Under the pieces are notes generated by a model. The model did not search any database. It worked only from the letters and a program-made list of their open reading frames with translations, and was not told where the DNA came from. DNA of 64,000 bases from Serripes groenlandicus (lineage: Eukaryota > Mollusca > Bivalvia > Cardiida > Cardiidae): contig JASEVX010000110.1 of the NCBI GenBank assembly GCA_031761405.1, positions 372,001 to 436,000 of the forward strand, given 5' to 3'. How positions within the stretch are numbered: position 1 is the stretch's first letter; each line of letters begins with the position of its first letter. The translations under genes were made by a program, and so were the position numbers. Below are positions 14,850 to 26,919 of the stretch, in pieces.

Positions 14850-15105
14850 AGAAATGGTAGTGATAAGGGCTCCGGAAATTTTAAAATCTCAATCGGCCTG
14901 ATGGGCTGTCAATCCAGGTATTGTGAGTTTGAATCCAAGCTTGGCAAACATTCTTTTTTGACGTTTGACAAAAGTCACAGTGACCAGCGTCATTCGTCTT
15001 CACCAATGGGCTAATTATAATCTATTTGGAAAAGCAGCCAGGTGCTTCAGTGGTATGACTGAAAAATTGTTGAAAACGGCGTTAATCAATATTAAAGAAA
15101 AAAAG
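14850..15105 (+). mobile_element. tRNA-derived SINE, second copy
   Basis: Same family as 14345-14645: TTGTGAGTTTGAATCCAAGC, TTTGACGTTTGACAAAAGTC, GACCAGCGTCATTCGTCTTC, GGAAAAGCAGCCAGGTGCTT and the tail ATGACTGAAAAATTGTTGAA with AACGGCGTTAATCAAT. The frames at 14805-15153 are incidental. Confidence 0.8.
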
Positions 15106-15840
15106 CTGAACTATTGTGATACCTATTGTTTGACAGTGGTTATTCCTTTTTAACAATCCGTTTGAGCTAAGCTCCGTATAGTTAGGTTGACGAGTGACGA
15201 ATTTACGAGTGACGAACTTCAAATTCTTTGTGAAGTTATGTTTACGAGTGACGAACTGCTGTGAAGTAAGCATGTAGAGCGACGCATTGACAAGTGACGA
15301 ACTGCTGTGAAGTTAGCTTGACGCGCGACTAATTGACGAGTGACGAACTGTTGCTGCTTCATCCATTCCTCAAAACAATACTTTTCTGAAAACTTTATTT
15401 CTGTCTTTTAGATAATGGTTATGGACGTATTGATTGCAAACTATACCATATAGAAAAAAAGCTGAACTATTGTGATACCTATTGTTTGACAGTGGTTATC
15501 CCTTTCTAACAACCCGTCTGAACCGATTCCGTATAGTTAGGTTGACGAATGACCAATTTACGAGTGACCAACTTCAAATTATTTGTGAAGTTATGTTGAC
15601 GAGTGACGAACTGCTGTGAAGTAAGCCTGACGAGCAAAGAATTGGCAAGTGTCGAACTTCTATGAAGTTAGCTTAACGCGCGACTAATTTACGAGTGACA
15701 AACTGTTGCTGCTTCATCAATTTCCTCAATTCGTCAACTCGTCAATGTTGTTGAAGAATGGACGAAAACAATAATGTTTTGAAAACTTTATTTCTGTCTT
15801 TTAGATAATGTCTCTGGACGTATTGAATGCAAACTAGACC
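15105..15840. repeat. Two ~350-bp tandem copies containing GACGAGTGACGAACT repeats
   Basis: 15105-15440 and 15457-15835 share AAAAGCTGAACTATTGTGAT, TTGTTTGACAGTGGTTAT, several runs of GACGAGTGACGAACTGCTGT, TTGCTGCTTCATC and TTTATTTCTGTCTTTTAGAT. Each copy also contains short internal direct repeats. No gene is supported. Confidence 0.85.
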
Positions 15841-16790
15841 ATATTTCAAATGTTATGGGCATCAGTCATTCAGATGAGCTTCGTCAAGTCTGCTATCTGG
15901 GTAGTTCCCGTTAAGTACTGGTTAACAATGGATTTCTTGCGTTATTCTTTATGCAATCAACACAGATACATATTGTATCAAAAGCAAATGTCTCTGCTTA
16001 ACAACGAGAAATATATTGAGAGTCAAATTCTAATATCAAAGCAGAAATAAAGTCCTGTGTAATCTACATTTTCTGGATACTAAGAACAAAATAATGGAGG
16101 AATCCTTGCATTGCCTTGTTTTAAATGAATTTGATTAATCTTTTTAAGTTGACACATTTTTCATGCGGATTTATTGGGTCCATGTAGCTTGACTTTATCA
16201 ATAATTACAGCTGTCTCAAAAGAACTGAACATGTTCAATTTACGATCAGAGACAACTTCGAATGCACAGAGCGATTAGGTCGCCCGGTTGAGGGAGAGGT
16301 TGGCGTTTGCACGCTACCACTACAACTTAGTTCTTGGTGTATTGGTGGCTGAAGATAAAAGGCATTGTCTCATTGACTTCACTGCCACTGTCCCTGTCTT
16401 GTACATTCTGCACTCTCCTTCTCCTTCAGTCCTCCCATCTTTTCTATTACATCTTGAAATACTGTTACTCTGATACTTTTGTGATAATCTGTGTATTAAC
16501 TTGTTACCTTCTTTGAAGAGCGCGACTGGATGATCTGATGAATGATGCGATGAGCCGGCTTTTATGACCTGCGAGCCACAGTGGGTGGTCGGCCAGACGC
16601 TTTCCATGTCCCCGGTCAATGTCAGCCCGATTTTTAAATTGTTGACATTTTGCACCTTTTCTGATTCCGCAGCAACCAAATTTCTCAATATAATTTAAAA
16701 ATTTAACAGTTTTGAAAGAAGGCCACCAAAGGAACATTCCTGTGGATTTGTATTGAAATTGGTCCTATGGTTAAGGAGGAGATGATGTTT
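15841..16790. other. No gene seen
   Basis: AT-rich single-copy-looking sequence. Frames of 60-122 codons occur on both strands (for example 15850-16050 + and 16320-16688 -) but overlap one another and show no domain, no repeat and no convincing splice context. Confidence 0.5.
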
Positions 16791-16960
16791 AAAGCTAAAA
16801 GTTAACGACGGACGACGACGGACAGAGAGCTATCAGAATATATCTCCTTGAGCCTTCAGCTCAGGTGATCTTAAAAAAATAAATAAATATATTGCTTAGA
16901 GCAGGAATCGAGCCCGGGTCTCCTGCGTGTCAAGCACACAGATAACCTCTGCACTAATTT
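16791..16960 (-). repeat. Dispersed-repeat end plus tRNA-Val-like fragment
   Basis: 16791-16875 carries ACGACGGACGACGACGGACA and CCTTCAGCTCAGGTGATCTT, the end of the common bivalve 'gtgagct' repeat. 16897-16957, read on the minus strand, has a good pol III A box (TTAGTGCAGAGGTTATC), a GAC anticodon-like loop and a B box (GGCTCGATTCC). Acceptor-stem pairing is not evident, so it is a tRNA-like relic or SINE head, not a confident tRNA gene. Confidence 0.55.
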
Positions 16961-18680
16961 GACTTGATGAATGTAAAGAGTGATTTAAACTATTTACATA
17001 TAATGTGTTACTTAAAAAAGCACAACCGGTTTTTGAATGTGTAAGATCGATATACCATCTAGCAAATTATTTATAATTTAAGCGTTATTTCTTATAAAAT
17101 ATCAACCATCAGTTCAAAAGTTTGATTATTTTTTGGTATATATTTTATCACTGAGACTTGACTCTTATTCAGTCTTCTGGATGTGTATTTCGTATAATTC
17201 GGGTTATTTCGGTTTAATCTAGTAATTTCAGTTGTGAAGCTGATTGTTAACATATCCCGCTGAAAAGGTTCTTGCACTTTTTTTCGAAAGGCTATTTGGA
17301 AATTCCGACGCCTAGGCTCACTAACACATTTACTTCCTTAACTCACAACAGTGGTCTTTTGATACCTCTGAAACCAACTCCTTAAACATTTTTGAAAGTT
17401 CAAGGGAGTAATCTGTGTCACACTTTAGTATATCGGTAGTCCCCGAAAGTGTGTGTACAGTATTTGCGTTCAACTCATATATTATTCAATATATGGACAT
17501 AACAAAGTGTTATTGTAAAGAGTTCTTGTTAGAATTTTGGGATCGATAAATCTATGACCAAATGTAATCAGTGATATGCAGTTAGCCCCTCGCTGTCAGC
17601 ACTTTCAGTACTTTTATTTATTTGCTTTTTTGTCATGTATCTTGTTGAGGCTTTTCATGTTAGAAAGCAACTTTTGGGGATATAAACACAGTATATGTTA
17701 TACATTTATAAGCCCTACAAACATACATTACAATATAAATATATTTCCTTCATTATTACGACTAGATATGTGTATGTATAAAATAGTTTGCAGGCATGCC
17801 TGCATTCATAAATGCAAACATTCCTATTGCTCATTTATTTCTAGAGTATTGAGTTCGTTTGCGACCTGACTCACTCATTCCCTCATTCATTAAATTCCTC
17901 ACACTCAATAAACCCCAACATTGCTCTTACTCACTCACTCCCTCACTCGCTCGTTCATTCTCTCATTCACACACTTGCTCACTCACACTCACTTTTTCAC
18001 GGACTTGGTCGATTATCTTCATCATTCATTGTTTGTCCAATGTTTGTAAATTAAATAAATTTACTATTGTTGTTCATGTGTTCAAATGGTCAAATAACTG
18101 CGTTTGCTTTGCGCTTAGTTTCGGTCAAACTAATTTGAACATCTTATGTTATAATACAAATGTTTAAGGATGAAAACGTTGCAGTGGAGCTCTTTTTACA
18201 TATTTAAAAAAATCCTTAATAATGTTATTAAACGAACAAAATAGACATATTCAATGGATGGTTTTAACTGATATACCGGATCTACTTGACCTAATGGTAG
18301 AGAACACTTTACTATATCTTTATCTTTATTTTTTTAATACAATATTGATCATTATCCTTGTAACGTGGAAGAATATAACTAAAATGAAAATCTCGAAAAT
18401 GGAAATAAACTTTGATAATACATTTCACACATGTATACATATTCCTTTTTACACTTTGAAAACCCCCCAAAAAACCATTTAAACAACAATAACAATATAC
18501 TTTTTTTTTTCAATGAGAGAATTAATCAAAGGACTTCATTCTTTTTTCGATACTTTTTTTTATAAAAACATGCATACTTTGAATAATATTTTCTGGTTAT
18601 TGCTTGTTAAGAGTTTGACGAATTTAGGAATGTTTAGTCTAGACCAATAATATTTTCTTATACATATATGGTGGCATATT
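16961..18680. other. No gene seen; CTCACT-rich low complexity at 17868-17998
   Basis: AT-rich sequence. 17868-17998 has diverged copies of TCACTCACTCCCTCA. The open frames here are short and contain no recognised motif. Confidence 0.55.
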
Positions 18681-18685
18681 ACTTG

Positions 18686-18815
18686 CGTAAGATAACATGT
18701 TTTTGCTGTGTACAACATTTACAGATTATCTAGTTAAGGTTTGCGAATGCCACTTCGCAAACCCCTACCTAGATAACCTGTTAATATTGTACAAACATTC
18801 AAAGGTTATCTTACG
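18686..18815. repeat. 130-bp imperfect palindrome
   Basis: Outer arms CGTAAGATAAC (18686-18696) and GTTATCTTACG (18805-18815) are perfect complements. The inner arms GGTTTGCGAA and TTCGCAAACC pair across a 6-base loop, with pairing between them interrupted. It looks like a small foldback element. Confidence 0.75.
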
Positions 18816-19005
18816 AAAACCCTCGCGATGTGGTACTCCAGATCATGGTAAACTTGACGGGGTATTCATTGACGCACGAAGCCTGGTTACTAAAAGGATA
18901 CTAAACTCAAATGTCCCCACAAATAAATTGAAAATTGTTCATGTTACTGATGTGGACGGCACATCGAAGTGCAGTCTAAATAGAACGGTGTTTGCACAAT
19001 GTTAA
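18811..19005 (+). pseudogene. Possible matrix-metalloproteinase-like relic (cysteine-switch motif)
   Basis: In frame with the stop at 19003-19005, codons from 18811 read LRKPSRCGTPDHGK, close to the PRCGxPD cysteine switch that closes the active site in matrix metalloproteinase propeptides. About twenty residues later (near 18895) comes KRILNSN, resembling the start of the catalytic domain (LTYRIxNYTPD) at nearly the expected distance. Beyond this the match fades and there is no HExxHxxGxxH in view. The sequence abuts the 18686-18815 palindrome. It may be a decayed exon or chance similarity. Confidence 0.25.
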
Positions 19006-19009
19006 AACA

Positions 19010-20240
19010 AATGTTGCAAATAACACATAAGAAGTGTACCACGTAGGCTTAATTGCTGAAATGGTGATAAGATAAACTATAGATAATAATCATTTCAATT
19101 CGGCATGTGTATGAGATACATAAACTAAGTCAAACAATGAAAAGGAAGTTGGACACTTTTCTATTTAAACATAATATTGTAATTATTGTTTGTTAAGATA
19201 ATAAAGCGACACACAACCCTTTGCGATATTGTCAACATAGTGACGGACAGTCAATTAGTATCGCTTAGTATTTCTTCATTCTGTGTCAATTTAGAGGAAT
19301 GTCTCATTGTAATGTTGTACACATTAAAACTGAGTTTATATCTTGCCACATATGGAATAGTCGTATCGTTTGTATTGCCTGATGACGAAGTATTTGTCGA
19401 TCACGCTTCCACATACAAATACTGATACATTGGCAGGCGATAGAGCTTTCCTTCTAACATTCTTTGTTTTCTAGTTTGCTCCTCACATGTATATACACAT
19501 GATGCACTCCAGTTAAGTATTACTTACCAATATAACATATCTCTATATAATATGAAACCAATCTCAGTAAAACCAGACATAAACCCGCTCGCTCGTATAT
19601 AGATCGGATGACTGCACCATCGCAGATTGACCTTTGCGTCCGCCAATTAAATTGTCGCTACCAAATATTGTTCGGTATAAAACCGGTAAGACAACTCATG
19701 AATATAAACGATTTAGAGCAGCGGTGACAGTAGAGTACTCTGATTGTAGTTGTACCGTGCACGTTCATTGGACATAAAACATTAGCACGTTCTTATGAGT
19801 ATTTAAGTGTATAAGATACAATATACGTACAGCGAACTATTTTGGTTTTGATTTTAATGAGATTGGTGTGAGACAATCCATACAAGGCCTATGTTTGGGT
19901 ATCTCTCTTTTAACCAATTGATCACCAGTTAGCATAGCGCTATGTGTATTTATAGCTTCGAGTCAGATGTTGCATCGTGACTACCATTACTTATATATAC
20001 GCATATCTGTATTAAACAGTACGATTTGTTTAAATCTAGGATATGTTTATACAATTATTTACTGTGTTGTGGGTGTAATTACGTAGTATCTGTTCTATTT
20101 TCTTATTATATAGCTTTTACTTGCATTAAAGTAAATCAGAAATGCAATGTTACGATTATAGTTTGTATACATGTATAATATTTGTATCTTTAATCTATAT
20201 TCTGTTCATGTATTATAGACATACATTAAATACTTTTTGG
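19010..20240. other. No gene seen
   Basis: AT-rich. A TATAAAA box within CGGTATAAAACCGG lies near 19675, but no downstream open frame with a recognisable product supports a promoter. Confidence 0.45.
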
Positions 20241-20244
20241 TAAA

Positions 20245-20870
20245 AAGAAATGCACACGAGGTGCAAGTGAGCTTTTGTGATCACTCACCGTCCTGCTTCC
20301 GGCGTCGTCGTCATCGTTTGTCCGTCTGTTATCAATTTCCTACAAATAAAATCAACTACTAAACCAATGGACTGAATTTCAAAATAACTTCACATGTATG
20401 TTCCTTGGGTGGTCCCCTTTCAAAGTTGTTTAAAGAATTTAATTCCAAGTAGAACTTTGGTTGCTGCGGCATCAGACAATTTGAAAATTATTTTGCACAA
20501 ATGATCCTTGGGACACCTTCTACCAAGGTTGCTAAAATATTTCTGATCCGGTGAAAAACATGGCCGACAGGGGGCGGAGCTTGTTTTCCTTATATGTGCA
20601 TTGTTAAAACTTTGTACTGGCCCGATTTAAAGATAATTTGGTACATATGTACCTTTGAGTACCCTCTCTACCAAGATTGTTCAAATATTTCCGATCCGTT
20701 GAAAAACACGGCCGCCAGGAAGAGGAGCTTGTTTTCGTTATAAGTGCATTGTTAAAAGTTTAAAAATCTTCTTGTCCAAATGTACTAGCCTGATTTATAT
20801 ATAATTTGGCACAAATGTTCCTTGGAGAACCTTGTACACATACATCATTTTTATTGGTTAATTATGTAAA
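20245..20870. repeat. Dispersed 'gtgagct' bivalve repeat
   Basis: Starts CACGAGGTGCAAGTGAGCTT, TTGTGATCACTCACCGTCC and GGCGTCGTCGTC. It then carries at least two ~185-bp subrepeats with ACCAAGGTTGCTAAAATATT, CCGATCCGTTGAAAAACACG and GGAGCTTGTTTTC. Related copies lie at 39760, 45905 and 58102. Non-coding. Confidence 0.75.
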
Positions 20871-20877
20871 GACTTTC

Positions 20878-23203
20878 ATGTGCGTGAAGTTAGCCGGAAT
20901 AGCCGGAATAGCCGGAACTCTAGCTACTCCGGCTGAATTAACTAGCCGACATAGCCGAAAAGAGTATCAATCAGCCTAAACAGCCGAAGCTTCGCCAACT
21001 CAAGCTGAATATATCAGCCGGACATTTTAGGTAAATTTAGCAATGATTATAAATACAATGATTATGAAAGAAAATGCGTTTTTTCTATACCACCAAAACC
21101 GAGGTTTTTCAACTGAATAGGCAAAGTTTAATGCTTTCACAAATATATAGGTCTTTGCAAGGCAAAAATAAGAAAAAAAACATTACATATTTAGGTTTTA
21201 CCGTGTCAAATGTTCATAGAAATGTTCAAACTCAATATTCATGGATTATTCTCAGACTTTTTAGGCAACCAGTATCCTCATTTTCAACCAGTTTGTCTGT
21301 ATCCAACCATTTTTGCAGACAACACAAATTGACCTGTCATATTTTTGGACTCTGAAGCTCCTTTAGAATTTTTTTTTGCCCCCAGAGATCTAGCAACTAT
21401 GAAAACAATTAGGCAATTATTTTCCAAGAAATTTCAAATTTCCTATGCCACCAAAACCAAGGTTTTGCGACTTGAGTCTGGCAAGTTTTCTGCGCTCGCA
21501 CATTATTCGGGTCTCCAAGACAGATAAGACAGAAACACATAACAATTTTAGATTTTACTGTGTCACATGTTTTTAAAGAAATTACCAAACTTCATGTTTA
21601 TGCATGTTTAAGGCTATTAACCAATCAAAGAAAAACTTGAAAAACATCATTTTTTATGGAAAATTTCAAAGTAGCTATAACCTAGTGGCTGAATACCTTC
21701 ATGAGCTTAAATTCCACTCCAGGCACACAGTTTCATGGTTTTCAAGTAATTTGACCCAGTAAAGCAGCCTAGAATGCTTCAATGTTTGCAGCTGACACAA
21801 AATTGACTTTTTATATTTTCCAGCCAAAAGCTCTGTTTAATACAAAATAGATTTCTTATGGATATTTTTTCCGACTTATTTAAAAAGAATGATATAAAAT
21901 GAAAATACTGATGCAAATTTTAGGTCAATTTAGAAATTATTATCAAAAGAAATGCATTTTTTCTATACCACCCTAACCGATGTTTTACAGCTGATTAGGT
22001 CAAGTGTTATGCTTTCACGCAATACATAGGTCTTTGCAAAGGAAAAATAAGAAAAAACATTACATATTTTGACATCTATATGGATAAGCTTGAACCATCT
22101 AAAGTATCTGGAAATGTTCATCTACTCTTGATCTTGTACTTATAACGACTCGGAGCCAAAGGCGGCCGAACTCTGGCTGGGTTTAAGTACAAGATCAAGA
22201 CAAGATGAAAATTTCCAGATAATTTCCAGATATTTCAGATAGGCAAAGCTTATCCGTATAGACAGTTCAGGCCCGCTAGAATTAATACAGTCGGAACTCC
22301 GGCTATTCCGGTGGGTTGATACTCGTTATGATTTCGAGAATTTGCACCCGACAAGTTTGAGTAAAGAGTTTAGCCGTCATCCTGATATGTTTTGCGCCGA
22401 CGGTCGGAGTTGAGATTTTCCAAACTAAGTCCCGACTTTGCACCTGTTCGAGTTAGTGAGTTCAGCCTACTGCAACCGATGCCCCGATCCTGCTTCGAGT
22501 CGCACTAGCTGACAAATCAAGCCAAGAATAACATTTTCAAGTCAATGCGTTCTCACATAATTCATACTGTTCAAGCTTGTCCGTTAAGATAGTTCAGGAA
22601 AGCCAGAATTGACGAAACGATTACTTTTCCGGCTGATAAATACAGCTTGAGCTGGCGAAGCTACGGCTGTTCAGACTGGTTGACACTGTTTTTCCCGAAT
22701 TTGCACCCGTCCTGCTTGATTTAAAAACTAGTTTAACATGTATAGCGCCGACAGAATTGCTCCAACCAGGTTCGATTCTGCATTTGTGCATGGCTTACGA
22801 GATTCACTAGTTGCCGTTTTAGGTAAATTTTGTGTTGTCTGCAAAAATGGTTGGAAACGTACAAACTGGTTGAAAATGATGATACTGGTTGTCTAAAAAG
22901 TCTGAGAATAATGCATGAATATTGAGTTGAAAAACCTCGGTTTTGGTGGTATAGAAAAAACGGACTTTCTTTCATAATCATTGTATTTATAATCATTGCT
23001 AAATTTACCTAAAATATCCGGCTGATATATTCAGCTTGAGTTGGCGGAGCTCCGGCTGTTCAGGCTGATTGATACTCGTTTCGGCTATTCCAGCTAGTTA
23101 ATACAGCTGGAGGAGCCGGAGTCCGGCTATTCCGTCTAGTTAATTTAGCCTGATGACCGGAGTTCCGGCTGTTCCGGCTTCTCCGGATAACTTCACGCAC
23201 ATA
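20878..23203. mobile_element. 2.3-kb foldback transposon, probably Mutator-like and non-autonomous
   Basis: The ends are inverted repeats: ATGTGCGTGAAGTTAGCCGG at the left and its near-complement CCGGATAACTTCACGCACAT at the right. Arms several hundred bases long are rich in GCCGGA motifs and continue into CTAAATTTACCTAAAATATC and the CCACCAAAACCGAGGTTTTT stretch on both sides. Immediate flanks AAGACTTTC and AAGGCTTTC match at 8 of 9 positions, a 9-bp target duplication as in the Mutator superfamily. No transposase is encoded. The interior (21400-21700) resembles 35530-35840, just upstream of the transposase at 36171, so that family is a candidate source of mobilising enzyme. Confidence 0.8.
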
Positions 23204-24283
23204 AGGCTTTCATGATTTTTTGAGTGTTTCTGTTCATTCCATTACTCAATATCTCGACAGCAGCCTTCCGTTCAGTGTAGAAGTTTAGATGCTGGAGGTT
23301 AGTAACGGGTTTATACCAGAAGTTTAAATAGCTGTAATTCGATTGGTCGAAAAAATAAAACTTGCTAACATAAACTTGAAATGGGTTTATTTGTAAATTA
23401 AGTTATTCTATCATTCACTCTCACGGATTATACAAGCAAAACTACTCCGCCCGGTTGGTTTCCTTATCTCAGAGGTACTGTTAGATCCACAGCATGAAAT
23501 GACCATTACAAATAAATTATGACCCATTCCACGGACATTCTCCCATACCAGATGGGTTCTGCTAAAATAAACTAATAGGCCCTGCAGAAGCTATTTAACA
23601 CTTTCTTATTCAATCCATATAGATTATCTAAATTAACATTTTATTGATAATAATATATATTGATTATTTATTAATTCTGTGATCGCTAGTCTGACCTCTT
23701 GTTCCAAAGGTCTGATGTTCAAATCCAGTAAGGAGTTGGTTTATGTTGGTTATTATCCATAAACAATACAATTGCGAAAACGAACAATTGGATTTAGCCA
23801 TAAAAAGGGAAAGTTTTATGGTATTTTTTACATTTTCGATATACATTAGGTTTTTGACGGTCTGCAGCAGTCGACTTTGAGAGACATTCTAGGTAAAGAA
23901 GACTTGATGATTTGCCCATGGCAAGTTATGTCTCTTTTTTAAATAATATTTTCAACCCTGTATATATTTTTAAAAATATATATCATTTATTCCAGATATT
24001 ACAGTCTTTTCATGTATGTTTTTATAGTATACACAGAGTTAAAAAACTTGACACTAAAACCATAAGGAAAGCGAATTCCATGGTGGAAAGAATTACCGGT
24101 ATAAAACTGTGCTTTGAAAATTCCAGCACAAATATAAAGTTCTATTTAAAATTTAAAACATTTCCCGTCTCCCTAGTTATGACTTATATAAATTTACAAA
24201 TATTTATTTCTATTTTTTATACACACTTAATGATCATGTAGGAATTTTACAGGTAAATCCTATTCGAAGTACAAACAATATTT
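23204..24283. other. No gene seen
   Basis: AT-rich. A weak tRNA B-box-like GATGTTCAAATCCAG occurs near 23712, and a possible MITE scrap (GTCTGCAGCAGTCGACTTTG) near 23860. The frame at 23912-24241 shows no domain. Confidence 0.45.
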
Positions 24284-24400
24284 GACACATTTGCAGCAGA
24301 AAACATTTGAAAAGAAATGTGAGAAATGAAAAAATTCTCAAGGTGAGCAATTCATTCTTTTCTCACAATGATTTTACTCAATTTTAAAATCATACTAACA
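24284..24400 (+). mobile_element. CCCTTTCCCACAT MITE, fragment
   Basis: Contains ATTTGCAGCAGAAAACATTT and GGTGAGCAATTCATTC with TCTCACAATGATTTTA, the middle of the family. Ends are absent. Confidence 0.5.
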
Positions 24401-24485
24401 CATGATAAGATTCTAAATGCATATTCACAATTGTGTTTGAAGTCACAACTTTCCAACATGCAGACACATATATATTACACCACTT

Positions 24486-24712
24486 ATAACCTTTCCCATT
24501 TGTAGACGTATTTCGATGCGTCTGCAGCAGACGACACTTGAAAACATTGTTGCAAAAGGACAAATTGCTCATACTAAGCTATTTCTCACTTTGTCACAAT
24601 GCTTTTAACACTATTCAATAAATGAACTTTCAATTAAAGAGAAGTTCCAGATGTTTGCATAGATGTTCTCAAAGTTATCTGCTTTAGACTTGTTGTTTGT
24701 GGGGAAAAGTCA
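24486..24712 (+). mobile_element. CCCTTTCCCACAT MITE, near full-length
   Basis: Left end TATAACCTTTCCCATTTGTA, then GTCTGCAGCAGACGAC, the central ACAAATTGCTCATACTAAGC and right arm TCAAAGTTATCTGC. The right end TTTGTGGGGAAAAG is decayed and TTAA is not kept. Confidence 0.75.
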
Positions 24713-25257
24713 ATATCAAAGGTTGCCTTACTTTTTGGAAATCTGTAACAAATAATGTGTATGTTGGAAAGTGTTTACATCCCACATGAAGATGCACATT
24801 AAAACATCTACAGCAGGCGACTTTTACAGAAAAGATTACCCCCTTCTCAATCCGATTTTCATCCGATTTGTACCTTTCGCATGGTGACCAAATGACTAAA
24901 TCTGTCCCGACAGTGTTCCAATTAATAATAATATAAATATATTTTATTTAACCCGATCATGCTCGTTCCACAGGACATTGTTACGATTTTGGTCCGGTAC
25001 AGCAGAATCTCTCACGATATAGTCACGATTGTAATCCGACTAGACAAAATGATTGAGTTTCAGAATGTTACGGGAAACACCTAACTGTCGGGAGTGCTTG
25101 GGCGATCTCTACGGACCATTTCCATTCCCGATTCGTAGGACTCTGTTACGAACCAGATCATTGAGGATATTAATCCGACTTTCTCACTGTTCGTGTTGTA
25201 GCGCTATCTGATCCCAAACGAGAGCCATAATCAGCATTATGTTAACGCCCTATTGAC

Positions 25258-25424
25258 AATATTGTAGCGAAGAAGAAAATGCCCTTTTGGGTAATTTCTC
25301 CTTTCATCACAATCATTTAAACTTGACTCAAGAATTATATTTTCATTTAGAAAGATTCTTAGTTTTGCTAGAAGTTTTCAAAGTCGTCTGCCTCCGATTT
25401 GTTGAATACTGGAAAGAGTTAAAC
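25258..25424 (+). mobile_element. CCCTTTCCCACAT MITE, 5'-truncated
   Basis: Starts within the central palindrome (ATTGTAGCGAAGAAGAAAAT) and ends TTTTCAAAGTCGTCTGCCTC, GATTTGTTGAATACTGGAAA, GAGTTAA. Confidence 0.65.
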
Positions 25425-25429
25425 AATAC

Positions 25430-26315
25430 TATCAGTGGCATATACAACATGATTATATAAGTTGATATTCATTGTATTTCAAGTGCAAATTCTTCTTCTT
25501 GCCTTCACTTTTCAACTGAGCAAAAGAAAAAGATGAAGATCTCCTCACGGTACAATAATAAGTACTTTTGAAAACGTCATGGAAAGGGACAGATTGTCAT
25601 CACTATCTTCAATACTGCACATTCTTAAATTACATATATGTCTATTCTATATTCGACATTTTCGACTTTTTGACATTGTCTCAACATAGTTGGGTTTTTC
25701 TTTGCACTTTTTAAAATCTACTCTGAGTCATAGATTTGTACAATGGTTAAAGTTTTGGCATTTGAAAATGTGGGTGAATGCAAAACAGGCAATTCCCAGC
25801 AGCTTTTCTTTTTTCTGAACCAGTCAATCTAAGTTAAGTTTTTTTTCAATGAGCATGTGAAGCATCAAGCAAGATCTAGGAGCACTCTTTAAAACGAAGC
25901 AGATATTTGTGTTTTTTCTTTATTTAAAAAAAAACCCATCTTAATACAGCAAATCATTGGTTGTATCTTGAAAATACTTTTTAAAGTGGTGTTCAAACAA
26001 GCAAATCGTCTTCCAGGTTTGTTTGGAAAAGTGACTTTTGTGGTTTGTATCTAAATTGTGCCAATGTCACTCTCAGCAAATTGGATCTGCTCGACAAGAA
26101 ACTTAGATTTGCTAATAATGTATGAATCTTAAGATGTTTTTCTGGTATCTTTGAAATTCCCTTTAAGTTCATTTTGTATATCTCTAGTTATTGTATTACA
26201 TGCCTCCGAATATAAAAACCTCAAAGGAACGCTATCTTTTTCATTCAAGATATATATACTACCAAGTAATCTCTGAAAGACCACCTTAAATTGAATTTCC
26301 TCAATTATTTATGTT
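25430..26315. other. No gene seen
   Basis: AT-rich sequence without recognised repeats or coding frames. Confidence 0.45.
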
Positions 26316-26318
26316 TTC

Positions 26319-26518
26319 TTAAACCTTTTCCCACATACAACAAATCTGCAGCAAACGACTTTGAAAAAAATGATGCAGAAACATGGAAAATCTCTATAAA
26401 TGACAGTAAAATTACTGATAAAAGTCGAAAACATAGTGGCAAAAGGAGACATTTCTCTTTTTTAAAAGTCATTTGCTGCAGATGCGTCAGAATGCGTTTA
26501 TAAGTGGGAAAGGGTTTT
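26319..26518 (-). mobile_element. CCCTTTCCCACAT MITE, inverse orientation
   Basis: Begins TTAAACCTTTTCCCACATAC, AACAAATCTGCAGCAAACGA, that is, with the end that is on the right in the plus-strand copies. It closes with GATGCGTCAGAATGCG and AAGTGGGAAAGGG. The central palindrome is shortened to AGTGGCAAAAGGAGACATTT. Confidence 0.8.
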
Positions 26519-26665
26519 AGTACTGGAAGAAATCCCCAAACAATATAAACTGCTCTATGCAATTTTTAGTCAAATTTTCTTCAATTAGCACATGGAACTT
26601 CTTTCAATATTTCATAACCTGCAGCTCACCATATTATACCTTGCAATGATAGACACAAAATGTTT

Positions 26666-26913
26666 TTAAAACTTTTTACAAAGTGCAAAGTTTTCATAAC
26701 ATTAAGACGCTTTCTGATGCCCCTGCAGCAGATGACTTTTGAAAACATTGTGGCAAAAGAACAAATTGCGCAAAATGAGCAATTTCTCCCTTTGCCAAGA
26801 CGTTTTCAGCTCTTTTCAATGTTTAACATTTCATTAATACAGGTTTATCATATTTTAAGGCAATGATTTTGAAGTCCTCTGCTGCAGATTAGTTGTATGT
26901 GGGAAAGGGTTAA
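26666..26913 (+). mobile_element. CCCTTTCCCACAT MITE, full-length
   Basis: TTAA flanks both ends. The left half includes AAGACGCTTTCTGATGCCCC and TGCAGCAGATGACTTTTGAA; the centre is AATTGCGCAAAATGAGCAATT-like; the right end is GTTGTATGTGGGAAAGGG. The left terminal block is diverged (AACTTTTTACA). Confidence 0.75.
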
Positions 26914-26919
26914 TCTTAG

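Noticed and set aside
16320..16688. 122-codon minus-strand frame
   Set aside because: No domain, overlaps plus-strand frames, no splice or promoter support.
19670..19690. TATA box as a promoter
   Set aside because: TATAAAA is common in AT-rich sequence and nothing downstream looks like a gene.
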